Both the position numbers and the translations under genes were made by a program. Below the pieces are notes generated by a model. It had not been told where the DNA came from, ran no database searches, and saw only the letters and a program-made list of their open reading frames with translations. Positions 43,799 through 51,638 of a stretch of 64,000 bases of DNA are shown in pieces. Position 1 is the stretch's first letter. Each line of letters begins with the position of its first letter. Location: positions 62,001 through 126,000 of the forward strand of contig JAOACE010000020.1 in the NCBI GenBank assembly GCA_026418015.1, written 5' to 3'. This DNA is from Leptospiraceae bacterium. GTDB taxonomy: Bacteria; Spirochaetota; Leptospiria; Leptospirales; Leptonemataceae.

Positions 43799-44629
43799 TT
43801 ATTCTACTATATAGAATTTTCCTGTTTCTGGATCGAAAAAAACCCTTTTTGTTTTGGGTTCTGGTTTTGGGAAATCTTGTTCTATAAAATCATCGAATTC
43901 CTCGGCATTGTTTATTCTTTCTTTTCGAATTTGTTCAATCTCTTGGATTTTTTTAAGCAATTCTTCTTCGCGTTGTTGAAAAATATCTACGTAAGGATTG
44001 TATAATACATTCTTTCCAATTTTTAAACGTAATGCTAATTTGGTATACAAGAAACCACCCAAAAGTCCACCAAAATGCCCAATATGAGAAATATTCGAAG
44101 ACTGGTCCAAGTATGCAAGGACTAAGGAACCTAACCCAAACACAAAAGCTGCTGTTCGCGCTTTCATCGGGAAAAAAAAGACAAAGAGAACAGAATTAGG
44201 ATAAAAAATCGCTAATGCAGCAAGTAGTCCCATAATTGCACCAGAAGCACCAATTGTAGGAACAGATAAATCTGGCTGAAACAAAACTACCGCTAAAGAA
44301 CCAAACAATCCAGAGATAAAATATAGCCACGTAAAAGCAACAGAACCTATGGTAAGCTCAATTGCAGAACCCAAACTCCATAAAGCAATCATATTCACTA
44401 TTAAGTGTAAAGACAAACCTTGAAAACCATGTAAAAAAAGTGTCGTAAATGGCTGCCAAATTGAACCTTCCCAAAAACTAACAGGCACTAATCCAAATTG
44501 ATAGTAGATATCTTGTAGATATAAAGGATCATTTTTAATATAAAAAGAATAGAATAATATTCCTATATGAATCAATACATTAATAAAAACTAAAGCTTTT
44601 GTTATAATAGGTGTTTTATTAATTGCCAT
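43799..44629 (-). CDS. Rhomboid family intramembrane serine protease
   Basis: About 276 residues from ATG 44629 (an ATG at 44713 lies beyond the start of the divergent gene and was rejected). Six membrane helices. The catalytic Ser is in IGASGAIMGLLAALA (GxSG) and the catalytic His in SHIGHFGGLLGGFLY. The early WQPFTTLFLHGFQGLSLHLIVNMIALWSLGSAIE contains the family's H...N region. The C-terminal tail (about 60 residues) is cytoplasmic and charged (REEELLKKIQEIEQIRKERINNAEEFDDFIEQD), ending with KRVFFDPETGKFYIVE. Cleaves transmembrane segments of other proteins; targets unknown. Confidence 0.92.
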   Translation of the reverse strand: MAINKTPIITKALVFINVLIHIGILFYSFYIKNDPLYLQDIYYQFGLVPVSFWEGSIWQPFTTLFLHGFQGLSLHLIVNMIALWSLGSAIELTIGSVAFTWLYFISGLFGSLAVVLFQPDLSVPTIGASGAIMGLLAALAIFYPNSVLFVFFFPMKARTAAFVFGLGSLVLAYLDQSSNISHIGHFGGLLGGFLYTKLALRLKIGKNVLYNPYVDIFQQREEELLKKIQEIEQIRKERINNAEEFDDFIEQDFPKPEPKTKRVFFDPETGKFYIVE

Positions 44630-44687
44630 CTTTATTAGATAAAATAAAATAGAATCTTCTAAGGTAAATAACTTTTTTTTAATTTTT

Positions 44688-45644
44688 ATGATGAAATGGT
44701 ATTTTCCCATCATTGTTAATTATCAACTACCCTATTCTTATAAACAGATCCTTGCATCAATTTTAGAAGAAGAAAAATATCAATTAATTGATGATTTTCG
44801 TTTAACTATATTAAATCAACATCCAAACCAAAAAATTATTATAAACAATATAGATTTCGAACAACTAAAATATTTAAACGAACATCACATATTATTCTAC
44901 CTTTTTACACCTATAGACAACAATACGCAAGAATTTAAAAAAAAGCTTATAGAAAGTTCAATATCTAACGTAATCTTTTTATCGAAACCCACAATATGGA
45001 TACTTCCAGAATTTAAAATAAAACAGAATAATAAGATTTTTATCCAATTTCTAAACAGAAATTTTATAATTAAATCATTATTTAAGATAGGTGGCTATAA
45101 AACAATTTTTATTAACGAAATTAATACATTATTCTTCTTTTTAAAAGAAAATTCAACTTCTTTCGAAGAAATCGTATTACTAATAGATTTAGATATATCT
45201 TTTGATTTAGATAAATTTTTATACGAATTAAATACAATAACTTTTAATTATAATATTTTAAAAGATATTTTACATTTAGTTTTTATAAAAGATATTAATA
45301 AAAAATTTTTATTTTCTCTTCCTAATTTTATTCAACTAAAAAATCGATTTTTTTATCTACCACCCATAAAAAGAATTTTTAGTCCAAAAGAATTAATGAT
45401 TTTCTTAATCGAAAGTTTAATTTTTTACAAAAGAGATCAAAAAATCCTGTACGATAATTTTTTTTCGTTTAGAGAGATTCTTTATGGAAATATAGCATTA
45501 AATAATCTTATTTCGAAGAAAAAAAATATCTTTCTAGATTTAATCGAAAGAATACAAGATTATAAAAAAGCATTGCCTGTTCTATGGTTATACGAATATT
45601 TAATCGAAACCACAGAAAATATGCAATCTATTGTGCTAAAATAA
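44688..45644 (+). CDS. Unknown 318-residue protein, possibly with degenerate receiver-like folds
   Basis: A long, intact frame rich in Ile, Phe, Asn and Lys. No signal peptide or membrane helix. Two stretches have the alternating strand/helix pattern of response-regulator receiver domains: YKTIFINEINTLFFFLKENSTSFEEIVLLIDLDISFD, then LHLVFIKDINKKFLFSLPNFIQLKNRFFYLPPIKRIFSPKELMIFLIESL, with LIDLDI at the place of the phospho-acceptor Asp. The match is only a pattern, since the usual Lys-Pro and Thr signatures are altered. Starts 59 bases from the divergent rhomboid gene. Unknown function. Confidence 0.55.
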   Translation: MMKWYFPIIVNYQLPYSYKQILASILEEEKYQLIDDFRLTILNQHPNQKIIINNIDFEQLKYLNEHHILFYLFTPIDNNTQEFKKKLIESSISNVIFLSKPTIWILPEFKIKQNNKIFIQFLNRNFIIKSLFKIGGYKTIFINEINTLFFFLKENSTSFEEIVLLIDLDISFDLDKFLYELNTITFNYNILKDILHLVFIKDINKKFLFSLPNFIQLKNRFFYLPPIKRIFSPKELMIFLIESLIFYKRDQKILYDNFFSFREILYGNIALNNLISKKKNIFLDLIERIQDYKKALPVLWLYEYLIETTENMQSIVLK

Positions 45645-46019
45645 TCATTTTTTTGTTAAAAGAAACACTCCTCCAATAATAAGAAAAGTACCTAAGATTC
45701 TTTCGTTTGTAACACTTTCGCCAGAATAGATTCCATAAGCTAAGGTGATTAAATAACCAACAGACATAAGGGGGCGAACTAAACTTAAATCTGCATAACT
45801 CAATACCATCAACCATAGAACAATCGATATTCCATAGCAAAGAAAAACCATCCATAAATACTTCGATTTTAATACAGAAAAACCATAAAACAACCATTTT
45901 ACTCTATCTTCGAAAGGAAAAGGTCCTAATTGATTCATCATCACCTTCATAAAGATTTGCCCTAATGCACCAAGCAAAATAGAAATACCCAAAAACAAGT
46001 AGACTTGCCAAAGCTTCAT
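45645..46019 (-). CDS. Small DMT/SMR-type transporter (EamA half)
   Basis: 124 residues with four membrane helices: WQVYLFLGISILLGALGQIFMKV, LWMVFLCYGISIVLWLMVL, LSLVRPLMSVGYLITLAYGIYS and ILGTFLIIGGVFLLT. The pattern (GALGQIFMK; the second helix ends in LSYADLSLVRPLMSVGYLIT; last helix ILGTFLIIGGVFLL) is that of single-domain EamA/ArnE-ArnF/SMR proteins. These act as dimers to move drugs or lipid-linked sugars. The usual SMR membrane Glu of EmrE is not obvious, so ArnE/F-like undecaprenyl-sugar transport is at least as likely as drug export. No partner lies next to it. Confidence 0.75.
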   Translation of the reverse strand: MKLWQVYLFLGISILLGALGQIFMKVMMNQLGPFPFEDRVKWLFYGFSVLKSKYLWMVFLCYGISIVLWLMVLSYADLSLVRPLMSVGYLITLAYGIYSGESVTNERILGTFLIIGGVFLLTKK

Positions 46020-46061
46020 TTTATAATAAAATTTTTGATATCAAATTCTTTCAATATTTTT

Positions 46062-46649
46062 TTAGTTTAATACCCAGTATTGTAAATAGAATTCGTCGAT
46101 AAAATCTTTTAGGATTTGTGCAACAGTTCTTTCTATGGAATTATATTCTTCGCCGGGTAAAAGATATAACTTTATGTTTACTCTAAAATTTTTTTGAACT
46201 TGTTTTTTTTCTTTTAGGATGGTATAGTCTGCATCAAATTTTGCAAGAAACTCCCCTTTTCGAATAGGAATTGGATTTTGGATAAATTCTTGTGGAGGAT
46301 ACCATATAAATTCATATTCATGGATGTTTAAAAAAATCGTTTTTTTACAACCTGATTTGTTGAATATTACCTGAATCTTTTCTTGATAAGATCTTTTTAA
46401 AATACCTTTTTTTAATAATTCTAACAAGGAACCAGATTGATTTTTAACCTGAGAAGAAAATAAACGAGAAATAGAATATGCGCGAATAAAACTATCTTTT
46501 TCCAAATCTTTGCCATTTATTATAACACATACTTCGTCTGTATATTGATTTATTTCCTTAGGTTCTTGGAATTCTGGATAAATATCTGGAACAGAAATTT
46601 GTTTACAAAAACTTATAAATAAAATTAATAAAATGATTATATTATGCAT
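46062..46649 (-). CDS. Putative lipoprotein, beta-rich
   Basis: About 195 residues from ATG 46649, which overlaps the stop of the upstream gene (cATGCATAA); an ATG 7 codons earlier also exists. The signal sequence (MHNIIILLILFISFC) ends in a Cys that suits a relaxed lipobox. The mature part starts with KQISVPDIYPEFQEPKEINQYTDEVCVIINGKDL, followed by alternating strands (RVNIKLYLLPGEEYNSIERTVAQILKDFIDEFYLQYWVLN). No family recognised. It is the last of three co-oriented genes lipoprotein - PP2C-like - lipoprotein (47882 to 46062), all nearly touching. Confidence 0.6.
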   Translation of the reverse strand: MHNIIILLILFISFCKQISVPDIYPEFQEPKEINQYTDEVCVIINGKDLEKDSFIRAYSISRLFSSQVKNQSGSLLELLKKGILKRSYQEKIQVIFNKSGCKKTIFLNIHEYEFIWYPPQEFIQNPIPIRKGEFLAKFDADYTILKEKKQVQKNFRVNIKLYLLPGEEYNSIERTVAQILKDFIDEFYLQYWVLN

Positions 46650-47337
46650 GGCCAGAGTAATAAAGTTCAAACAGTAAAATATCCTGAGGAATTTTGTCTA
46701 AGTTATTCTTAGCGATATCGTAATGGAATTCTCGGATATTGTGTATCTTTTCGTTAATAGGTGTGTGAACAAATATCTTCGCCTCGAAAGGAATTTCTAA
46801 CGTTTGCTTTTTGGGAATAAAATTCACAATACCCAAAGGGATCCCTCCTCTAAGGGGTAAATGATAATTTCCATTTTCTACAATAAGTAAAGGAGGATAA
46901 CCAGCCGAATAATAATTGGCAATTTGAATTTTATCATTATTTTGAGATTCTTGAATGTTTTCTGAAATTTCTAAAAAACTATAAGTTAAAGTAATTTTAT
47001 TCGAATAACAATAGTCTATCAATAAATCATGAAAGTTTGGTTTATCGATAGTGCTATGAATAAAATAAAAAATATGATTTGGATCTTCTAAATGTTTTTT
47101 TACTTCCCAATCGCTCTTGATTAAATTTACATCCGCAGTTAACATCAAAACTTTAAAATTTTTTCTTTTTTCGTAATAACCTACAAAGAGATTGATTCCT
47201 TCTGCTTTTTGTATTAATGTATATAGATTCTCCTGATCACTTTTTTTTAAAATATGATGAAAAACATTATCTTCGTATCTTAATACAGCAGAATTCAAAA
47301 AACTGTTGATGGTAATTTTTTCTCTATCTACAAACAT
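46642..47337 (-). CDS. Degenerate SpoIIE/PP2C-like (pseudophosphatase) protein
   Basis: 231 residues. The C-terminal half follows the SpoIIE/RsbU PP2C pattern. YYSAGYPPLLIVENGNYHLP (family: .SAGHPPpLL...G....L; 142-161) is followed by RGGIPLGIV (163-171) and AKIFVHTPINEKIHN (186-200), where active enzymes have DxLLLYTDGxxE. The catalytic Asp-Gly is Pro-Ile. Upstream, VLMLTADVNLIKSDWEV (63-79) stands where active members have the aDvxGHG/GKG metal site. No N-terminal GDxYD motif is present. So the metal-binding acids appear lost and the protein is probably a non-catalytic binding partner. No signal peptide seen. Flanked by two lipoprotein genes in one operon. The family link is inference from pattern. 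Confidence 0.6.
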   Translation of the reverse strand: MFVDREKITINSFLNSAVLRYEDNVFHHILKKSDQENLYTLIQKAEGINLFVGYYEKRKNFKVLMLTADVNLIKSDWEVKKHLEDPNHIFYFIHSTIDKPNFHDLLIDYCYSNKITLTYSFLEISENIQESQNNDKIQIANYYSAGYPPLLIVENGNYHLPLRGGIPLGIVNFIPKKQTLEIPFEAKIFVHTPINEKIHNIREFHYDIAKNNLDKIPQDILLFELYYSGHA

Positions 47338-47339
47338 AA

Positions 47340-47882
47340 TTATAATATCGTTAAATTTTTTAATATAAAATCTAATTTCTTTTGGGCCAGTTCATAATTT
47401 TTAGATAATATGGCAACCTCAATTAAATATATATCTTTATTAAAGTGTACAGAAATTCCGTAGATATTTTGTAAATTATAATGAAAAATTCTTGCATTGA
47501 TATTTTTTAATAAAATCCAGCCTTTATTATTTATATTACAATTACACATTTTAAGAAAATATGCTTCGTAATTGGGATTTTTTAATTCGTTATAATAATT
47601 ACTGTTAGAATTAAAGATTCTTAGTTCTAACCTATACAACAAATCATTTTGATTAGGACTTTTATCATACCATTCGAATATATAATACTTTTCGTTTTCT
47701 TGCAAGAAATGATGATATTTAAAATCCTTTTCTAATGTTAAAGAAATTAAGCTATTTTGATCTTGAAAGTTAATAAAAGCATTTTTTTGCTCGATGCTTT
47801 CTTGTTGATTTAATTTTTTTGTATAAAGACAACTTATGAATAAAAATATTAAAAATAATTTAACATATTTAAAGAATATCAT
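47340..47882 (-). CDS. Putative lipoprotein
   Basis: 180 residues. Signal MIFFKYVKLFLIFLFISC ends at a lipobox-like Cys, followed by LYTKKLNQQ. The mature domain alternates polar and hydrophobic residues (LISLTLEKDFKYHHFLQENEKYYIFEWYDK; LLYRLELRIFN; WILLKNINARIFHYNLQNIYGISVHFNKDIYLIEVAIL) and ends with a helix YELAQKKLDFILKNLTIL. This strand and end-helix layout resembles PsbP/MOG1-like or DUF1795-like folds, but only loosely. First gene of a three-gene minus-strand unit; divergent from mqnA (81-base gap). Function unknown. Confidence 0.6.
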   Translation of the reverse strand: MIFFKYVKLFLIFLFISCLYTKKLNQQESIEQKNAFINFQDQNSLISLTLEKDFKYHHFLQENEKYYIFEWYDKSPNQNDLLYRLELRIFNSNSNYYNELKNPNYEAYFLKMCNCNINNKGWILLKNINARIFHYNLQNIYGISVHFNKDIYLIEVAILSKNYELAQKKLDFILKNLTIL

Positions 47883-47963
47883 TTTCTTATAGTTTTTTCT
47901 TGTTTAATTGTATGTAAACAATAAATTTATATACAATACAAGAAATTTTAAAAAAAAGATACT

Positions 47964-48773
47964 ATGCTTTTCTTTGGTAAAAAACAACCATTAATTCTAA
48001 GAATAGGAACAGTAAAGTTTTTAAACGCAAAACCATTAGATTGGGGTTTCTTATACCATTACAGAATCAAATATACTTCAACTTTAAAAAAATATCAATA
48101 TGCAATCACAGAAGATACTCCATCGAGATTAATAGATGCTCTTTTACAAGGACAAATCGATATAGGAATGGTAAGTTCTATCGAAGTATTAAAAAATAGA
48201 TCCATATTAAATTTTTATCATAAGCTAGGGGTCTGTGCGAAAAAAAAAGTTCAATCCATTTTTTATATTAGTAAGAAAAGCTATTTAGAACCAGTAAAAA
48301 GAGTTTTTTTAGATATTAGTTCGCGATCCTCCACTGGTTTATTAAAAATATTATACTTTAAAACATTCCGTGAATTTCCTGAATTTATCTACGAAAAACC
48401 AGACGTAATCATTAAAAATATCAACGATCACTCTTCGGGAATTCTTATTGGAGATCCCGCAATCGAACTTTATTTAAGTCGACCATCCTTTCAGTTAAAG
48501 GATTTAGCAGAATGGTGGTACGAACTAACTAAATTACCATTTGTATTCGCAGTATGGGCATTTCCTAAAAAGATGAATTTTGATCTACAAATCTTCGAAG
48601 AGTCTTATCAAGTTGGTTCAAAATCCATCAAAGATATTATTCAACAATTTCCTTTTCCCGAGGATTTTTCTTACAACTATCTTACAAAAAATTTACATTA
48701 CCAATTAGGAAAAGAAGAATTAGAATCTCTAAACTTATACGAAAAATACCTTAGGGAGTTGGATTTACTTTAA
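47964..48773 (+). CDS. mqnA: Chorismate dehydratase MqnA (futalosine pathway)
   Basis: 269 residues. Removes water from chorismate to 3-enolpyruvyl-benzoate, the first step of the futalosine route to menaquinone. Hallmarks: LRIGTVKFLNAKPLDWGF (family: G.V.flNa.Pl), TPSRLIDALLQGQIDIGMVSSIEVL (P..La..L..G.iDia.vSs.E), a KKVQSIFYISK strand, DISSRSSTGLLKIL (S.tS..L), and ILIGDPAIELY (iGD.Al). Type-II periplasmic-binding fold but cytoplasmic, with no signal peptide. A UbiA-type prenyltransferase and a UbiX-type gene follow on the same strand, consistent with menaquinone synthesis. A 23-base overlap with the opposite-strand lipoprotein gene. Confidence 0.9.
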   Translation: MLFFGKKQPLILRIGTVKFLNAKPLDWGFLYHYRIKYTSTLKKYQYAITEDTPSRLIDALLQGQIDIGMVSSIEVLKNRSILNFYHKLGVCAKKKVQSIFYISKKSYLEPVKRVFLDISSRSSTGLLKILYFKTFREFPEFIYEKPDVIIKNINDHSSGILIGDPAIELYLSRPSFQLKDLAEWWYELTKLPFVFAVWAFPKKMNFDLQIFEESYQVGSKSIKDIIQQFPFPEDFSYNYLTKNLHYQLGKEELESLNLYEKYLRELDLL

Positions 48774-49371
48774 TTGAAATAATCCAAATAAATTCTTTGT
48801 TTAGCTCAAACATCTTTGTTAAAGGAAATTGAAAATTTATCGTTCCGGGCAATGGTAAATTTCCTGTATTTGTTATGATATCAAAATACGATGGAGCATA
48901 AAGAGAAAAATTCAATACACCATCCTTTATTTTATCGTAGATAAAATCATAAAAAAAATTAAAGATGGGATTGTCTATTTTTTTGTATTGCAAATATTTA
49001 AATGTTCTTATTATTGTAATGGTATTTCCAATTTTGTTGATTTCTGTCATTCCATAGATTTTATTTCTTAATTCTGTTACACTATTATAAGGAAATTCTA
49101 ATTTTACTTTTTTATAAGGAAAGCTCGAAATAATTGGCAAAACATCCTCTACTTCGAAGAGTTGTGTTTTTACTTGATAGATTTCCTCGAATCTTTCTTT
49201 TTTGGAAGGTAAAAAACCAATCAAGGAATTTCCTGTCAGATCATTAATTGGAATTTTGTACTCCAAAGCAACTTTACCTGTTAAATTAGGATAGATATAA
49301 ATCTTTTCGTTGTATTCAAAACATTGCGTTAAGAATAAGATCATAAAAAAAATATACCATTTTTTTCTCAT
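48751..49371 (-). CDS. Putative lipoprotein
   Basis: 206 residues. Signal MRKKWYIFFMILFLTQC ends in a relaxed lipobox Cys. The mature part is beta-rich: KIYIYPNLTGKVALEYKIPIND, YKKVKLEFPYNSVTELRNKIYG, and a C-terminal FSLYAPSYFDIITNTGNLPLPGTINFQFPLTKMF. The Gly-Lys-Val-Ala-Leu-Glu-Tyr beginning resembles DUF-type outer-membrane lipoproteins that start GKVxLxYxIP. I recognise no named family. It lies opposite in direction inside the menaquinone cluster and overlaps mqnA at its end. Function unknown. Confidence 0.6.
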   Translation of the reverse strand: MRKKWYIFFMILFLTQCFEYNEKIYIYPNLTGKVALEYKIPINDLTGNSLIGFLPSKKERFEEIYQVKTQLFEVEDVLPIISSFPYKKVKLEFPYNSVTELRNKIYGMTEINKIGNTITIIRTFKYLQYKKIDNPIFNFFYDFIYDKIKDGVLNFSLYAPSYFDIITNTGNLPLPGTINFQFPLTKMFELNKEFIWIISIKVNPTP

Positions 49372-49429
49372 CTTAGAAACGAAAAAAAATAGTTATACCA
49401 AAAATCAAAACAAAAAACATGGTTTTTTT

Positions 49430-50344
49430 ATGAAAACAAAAATAATTCAATTATTTTCTAGTATAGAAAGTTATCTAAGAATGATTAAATTTTCTCATAC
49501 AATTTTTGCTTTGCCATTTGCTGGTATTGCATTAGTAGAAATATTATATAAATATTATTTTAAAAATTTTATTTTAGATTGGACATTAGAAGAATTAATC
49601 CTAAAGATCCTCGGAATAATTCTTTGTATGATTAGTATGAGAAGTGCTGCAATGGGTTTTAACAGAATCGTAGATAGAGAATTCGATGCAAAAAACCCTC
49701 GAACATCAAACCGAGAAATACCAAGTGGAAAAATTTCTCTAAAAAAAGCGAAAATCTTTGTTGTAATATTTACAATCATCTTTATTCTATCTGCTTTTCT
49801 TATCAATTCTTTGGCTGGTTTACTATCTCCTCTTGTAGTTTTGATTACTTTTGGATATTCTTACACAAAAAGAATGACGTTTTTATGCCATTTTATATTA
49901 GGTTTTGCCATTGGTCTTGCACCAAGCGCAGTATGGGTAGCATTGTTAAATAAAATTGAATTACAAGCTTTATTTTTAAGTGGGGCATTGATGTTTTACA
50001 TTGCTGGCTTTGATATTTTGTATGCATGTCAAGATATAGAATTTGATAAAAAAGAAAATTTATATTCTATTCCTTCTCGATTTGGTTTAAATATTGCATT
50101 ATGGGTTGCAAGGTTTAGTCATGTTATATCATTGATATTTTTAATTTTATTTAGCGTTATAAGTAATGTTGATAGTATCTTTTATTTTACAATTTTTATA
50201 GTAGCTATTCTATTTTTTATTGAGCATTATTTAGTTAGAGGAGGAAGAATAGAAAAAATTCCCATAGCATTTTTTAACATTAATTCTATTATTAGTACAA
50301 TTTTATTTTTTGGTTTACTTCTCGATCGAATGATTTTTTTCTAA
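49430..50344 (+). CDS. UbiA family prenyltransferase, probable MqnP
   Basis: 304 residues from ATG 49430; the longer frame from 49310 would run into the opposite-strand gene. Polytopic, about eight helices. First prenyl-diphosphate site NRIVDREFDAKNPRTSNREIPSG (N-R-x-x-D-x3-D), second site DILYACQDIEFDKKENLYSIPSRFG (DxxxD). This UbiA branch (IKFSHTIFALPFAG...MRSAAMGFNRIVDREFDAKNPRT) contains MqnP of the futalosine pathway, and mqnA and a ubiX homologue are on both sides. Prenylates an aromatic precursor of menaquinone. 4-hydroxybenzoate prenyltransferase is the alternative. Confidence 0.87.
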   Translation: MKTKIIQLFSSIESYLRMIKFSHTIFALPFAGIALVEILYKYYFKNFILDWTLEELILKILGIILCMISMRSAAMGFNRIVDREFDAKNPRTSNREIPSGKISLKKAKIFVVIFTIIFILSAFLINSLAGLLSPLVVLITFGYSYTKRMTFLCHFILGFAIGLAPSAVWVALLNKIELQALFLSGALMFYIAGFDILYACQDIEFDKKENLYSIPSRFGLNIALWVARFSHVISLIFLILFSVISNVDSIFYFTIFIVAILFFIEHYLVRGGRIEKIPIAFFNINSIISTILFFGLLLDRMIFF

Positions 50345-50348
50345 ATTT

Positions 50349-51017
50349 ATGTTTATGGAAATGTATCTTCCTATCTTTCCTTTAAATACGGTATTGTTCC
50401 CTGGAACCACCTTAGAATTGCAAATTTTCGAAGAGCGATATAAAAAAATGATTTACTCTGCTCTTACAACCAACCAAGATATTGGTATATTTTGTATTAA
50501 AGAAGGCATAGAAGCATATGGGCCATTACCAACTCCCTACGAAATTGGCACATTGGGCAAAATCTACGAACATGATCCTATCGAAAACCTTTTTCAAAAC
50601 GATGTGATTTTTAGAATAAATATCATGGGACTGAAAAAGATCAAACTACTACATTATTACGAATCCCAAGATCATTATTTAGTAGGTAATGCAATCATCC
50701 AAGAAGAAAATATTTTTTCCCAAAATATAACCACAGAGAAAAAAAACGAATTTCTTAAAGAAGTGAAAGAATATTTAAAATATCAAAATATTGATAACGT
50801 TGATCAATTAACCACAGATAATTTTATCCTTCTTTGCCATTTAGCCATAAAATATCTAAACATTTCTTTAAGCGAAAAGCAAAAACTCTTACAACTATCC
50901 TCTTTCGAAGAACGATGGAAAGAAACCTTCAAAACACTAAAACAAAAAAACGAAATTATAAAGCAATTGCAAAACGTACAAGAACACCGCAAAGATGATT
51001 ACGATATGTTCAACTAA
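50349..51017 (+). CDS. LON substrate-binding domain protein
   Basis: 222 residues containing only the N-terminal substrate-binding domain of Lon (PF02190), no ATPase or protease part. Motifs: YLPIFPLNTVLFPGTTLELQIFEERYKKMI (family: lPLFPL..VLFPG..lpL.IFEpRY..m), GIFCIKEGIEAYGPLPTPYEIGTLGKIYE and FRINIMGLKKIKL. Stand-alone LON-domain proteins are common but poorly understood; protein binding or quality control is the usual guess. Placed 4 bases after the prenyltransferase and 3 before ubiX, so it is co-expressed with menaquinone genes, perhaps without a functional link. ATG 50355 is an alternative start. Confidence 0.85.
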   Translation: MFMEMYLPIFPLNTVLFPGTTLELQIFEERYKKMIYSALTTNQDIGIFCIKEGIEAYGPLPTPYEIGTLGKIYEHDPIENLFQNDVIFRINIMGLKKIKLLHYYESQDHYLVGNAIIQEENIFSQNITTEKKNEFLKEVKEYLKYQNIDNVDQLTTDNFILLCHLAIKYLNISLSEKQKLLQLSSFEERWKETFKTLKQKNEIIKQLQNVQEHRKDDYDMFN

Positions 51018-51020
51018 ATT

Positions 51021-51623
51021 ATGAAAAAGCGATTTATTATTGGTATAACAGGGTCAAGTGGTATATTATATGGTATCCATTTTATAAAAACCCTTGCTCA
51101 CTATGTAGAAGGAGAAAGTCATGTAATCATTTCTGATTCTGCGAAGCTTGTTCTTAAAAAAGAATTAGATATATCGATAAAAAACGACGAAGAGTTTTTA
51201 AACTATTGTTTAAAAGATATAAAAAGTCCTGTTCATCATTTTATTGTAGAAAATCCCAAAAATGTTGGTGCAAAACCAGCAAGCGGTTCTTTTCTCCATA
51301 ATGGAATGATCATCGTTCCTTGTTCCATGAAGACTTTAAGTGCTATTGCCAATGGATACAGCAACAACTTAATAGAACGTTCTGCCGAAGTATGTTTAAA
51401 AGAACATAGAAAGTTGATATTAGTACCAAGAGAAACTCCTTTAAATTTAATCCACATAGAAAATATGAAAAAAATTACCTTAGCTGGTGGTATTGTTTTA
51501 CCAGCATCACCTGGTTTTTACCATAAACCACAAAGTATAGAAGATTTATTAAATTTTATTTGTGGTAAAATCTTAAACTTATTAGATATCGAACAAAAAT
51601 TATTTCCTTCATGGCAAGGATAA
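51021..51623 (+). CDS. ubiX: Flavin prenyltransferase UbiX/MqnQ type
   Basis: 200 residues, full length. Prenylates FMN to make the cofactor of UbiD-type decarboxylases (MqnL/UbiD in menaquinone synthesis). Seen: IIGITGSSGILYGIHFIKTL (family: GitGaSGa.yg..l...L), FLHNGMIIVPCSMKTLSAIANGYSNNLIERSAEVCLKEHRKLILVPRETPLNLIHIENM, which is almost the complete family signature, and GGIVLPASPGFYHKPQSIEDL. Set within mqnA-mqnP-LON-ubiX, it supports an active futalosine route. The partner UbiD/MqnL is not in the window. Confidence 0.93.
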   Translation: MKKRFIIGITGSSGILYGIHFIKTLAHYVEGESHVIISDSAKLVLKKELDISIKNDEEFLNYCLKDIKSPVHHFIVENPKNVGAKPASGSFLHNGMIIVPCSMKTLSAIANGYSNNLIERSAEVCLKEHRKLILVPRETPLNLIHIENMKKITLAGGIVLPASPGFYHKPQSIEDLLNFICGKILNLLDIEQKLFPSWQG

Positions 51624-51638
51624 AAAATTTTGGAATCT

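Noticed and set aside
45628-45897. Open frame in another frame overlapping the small DMT transporter
   Set aside because: Aromatic-rich translation with no structure; the transporter reading has clear helices.
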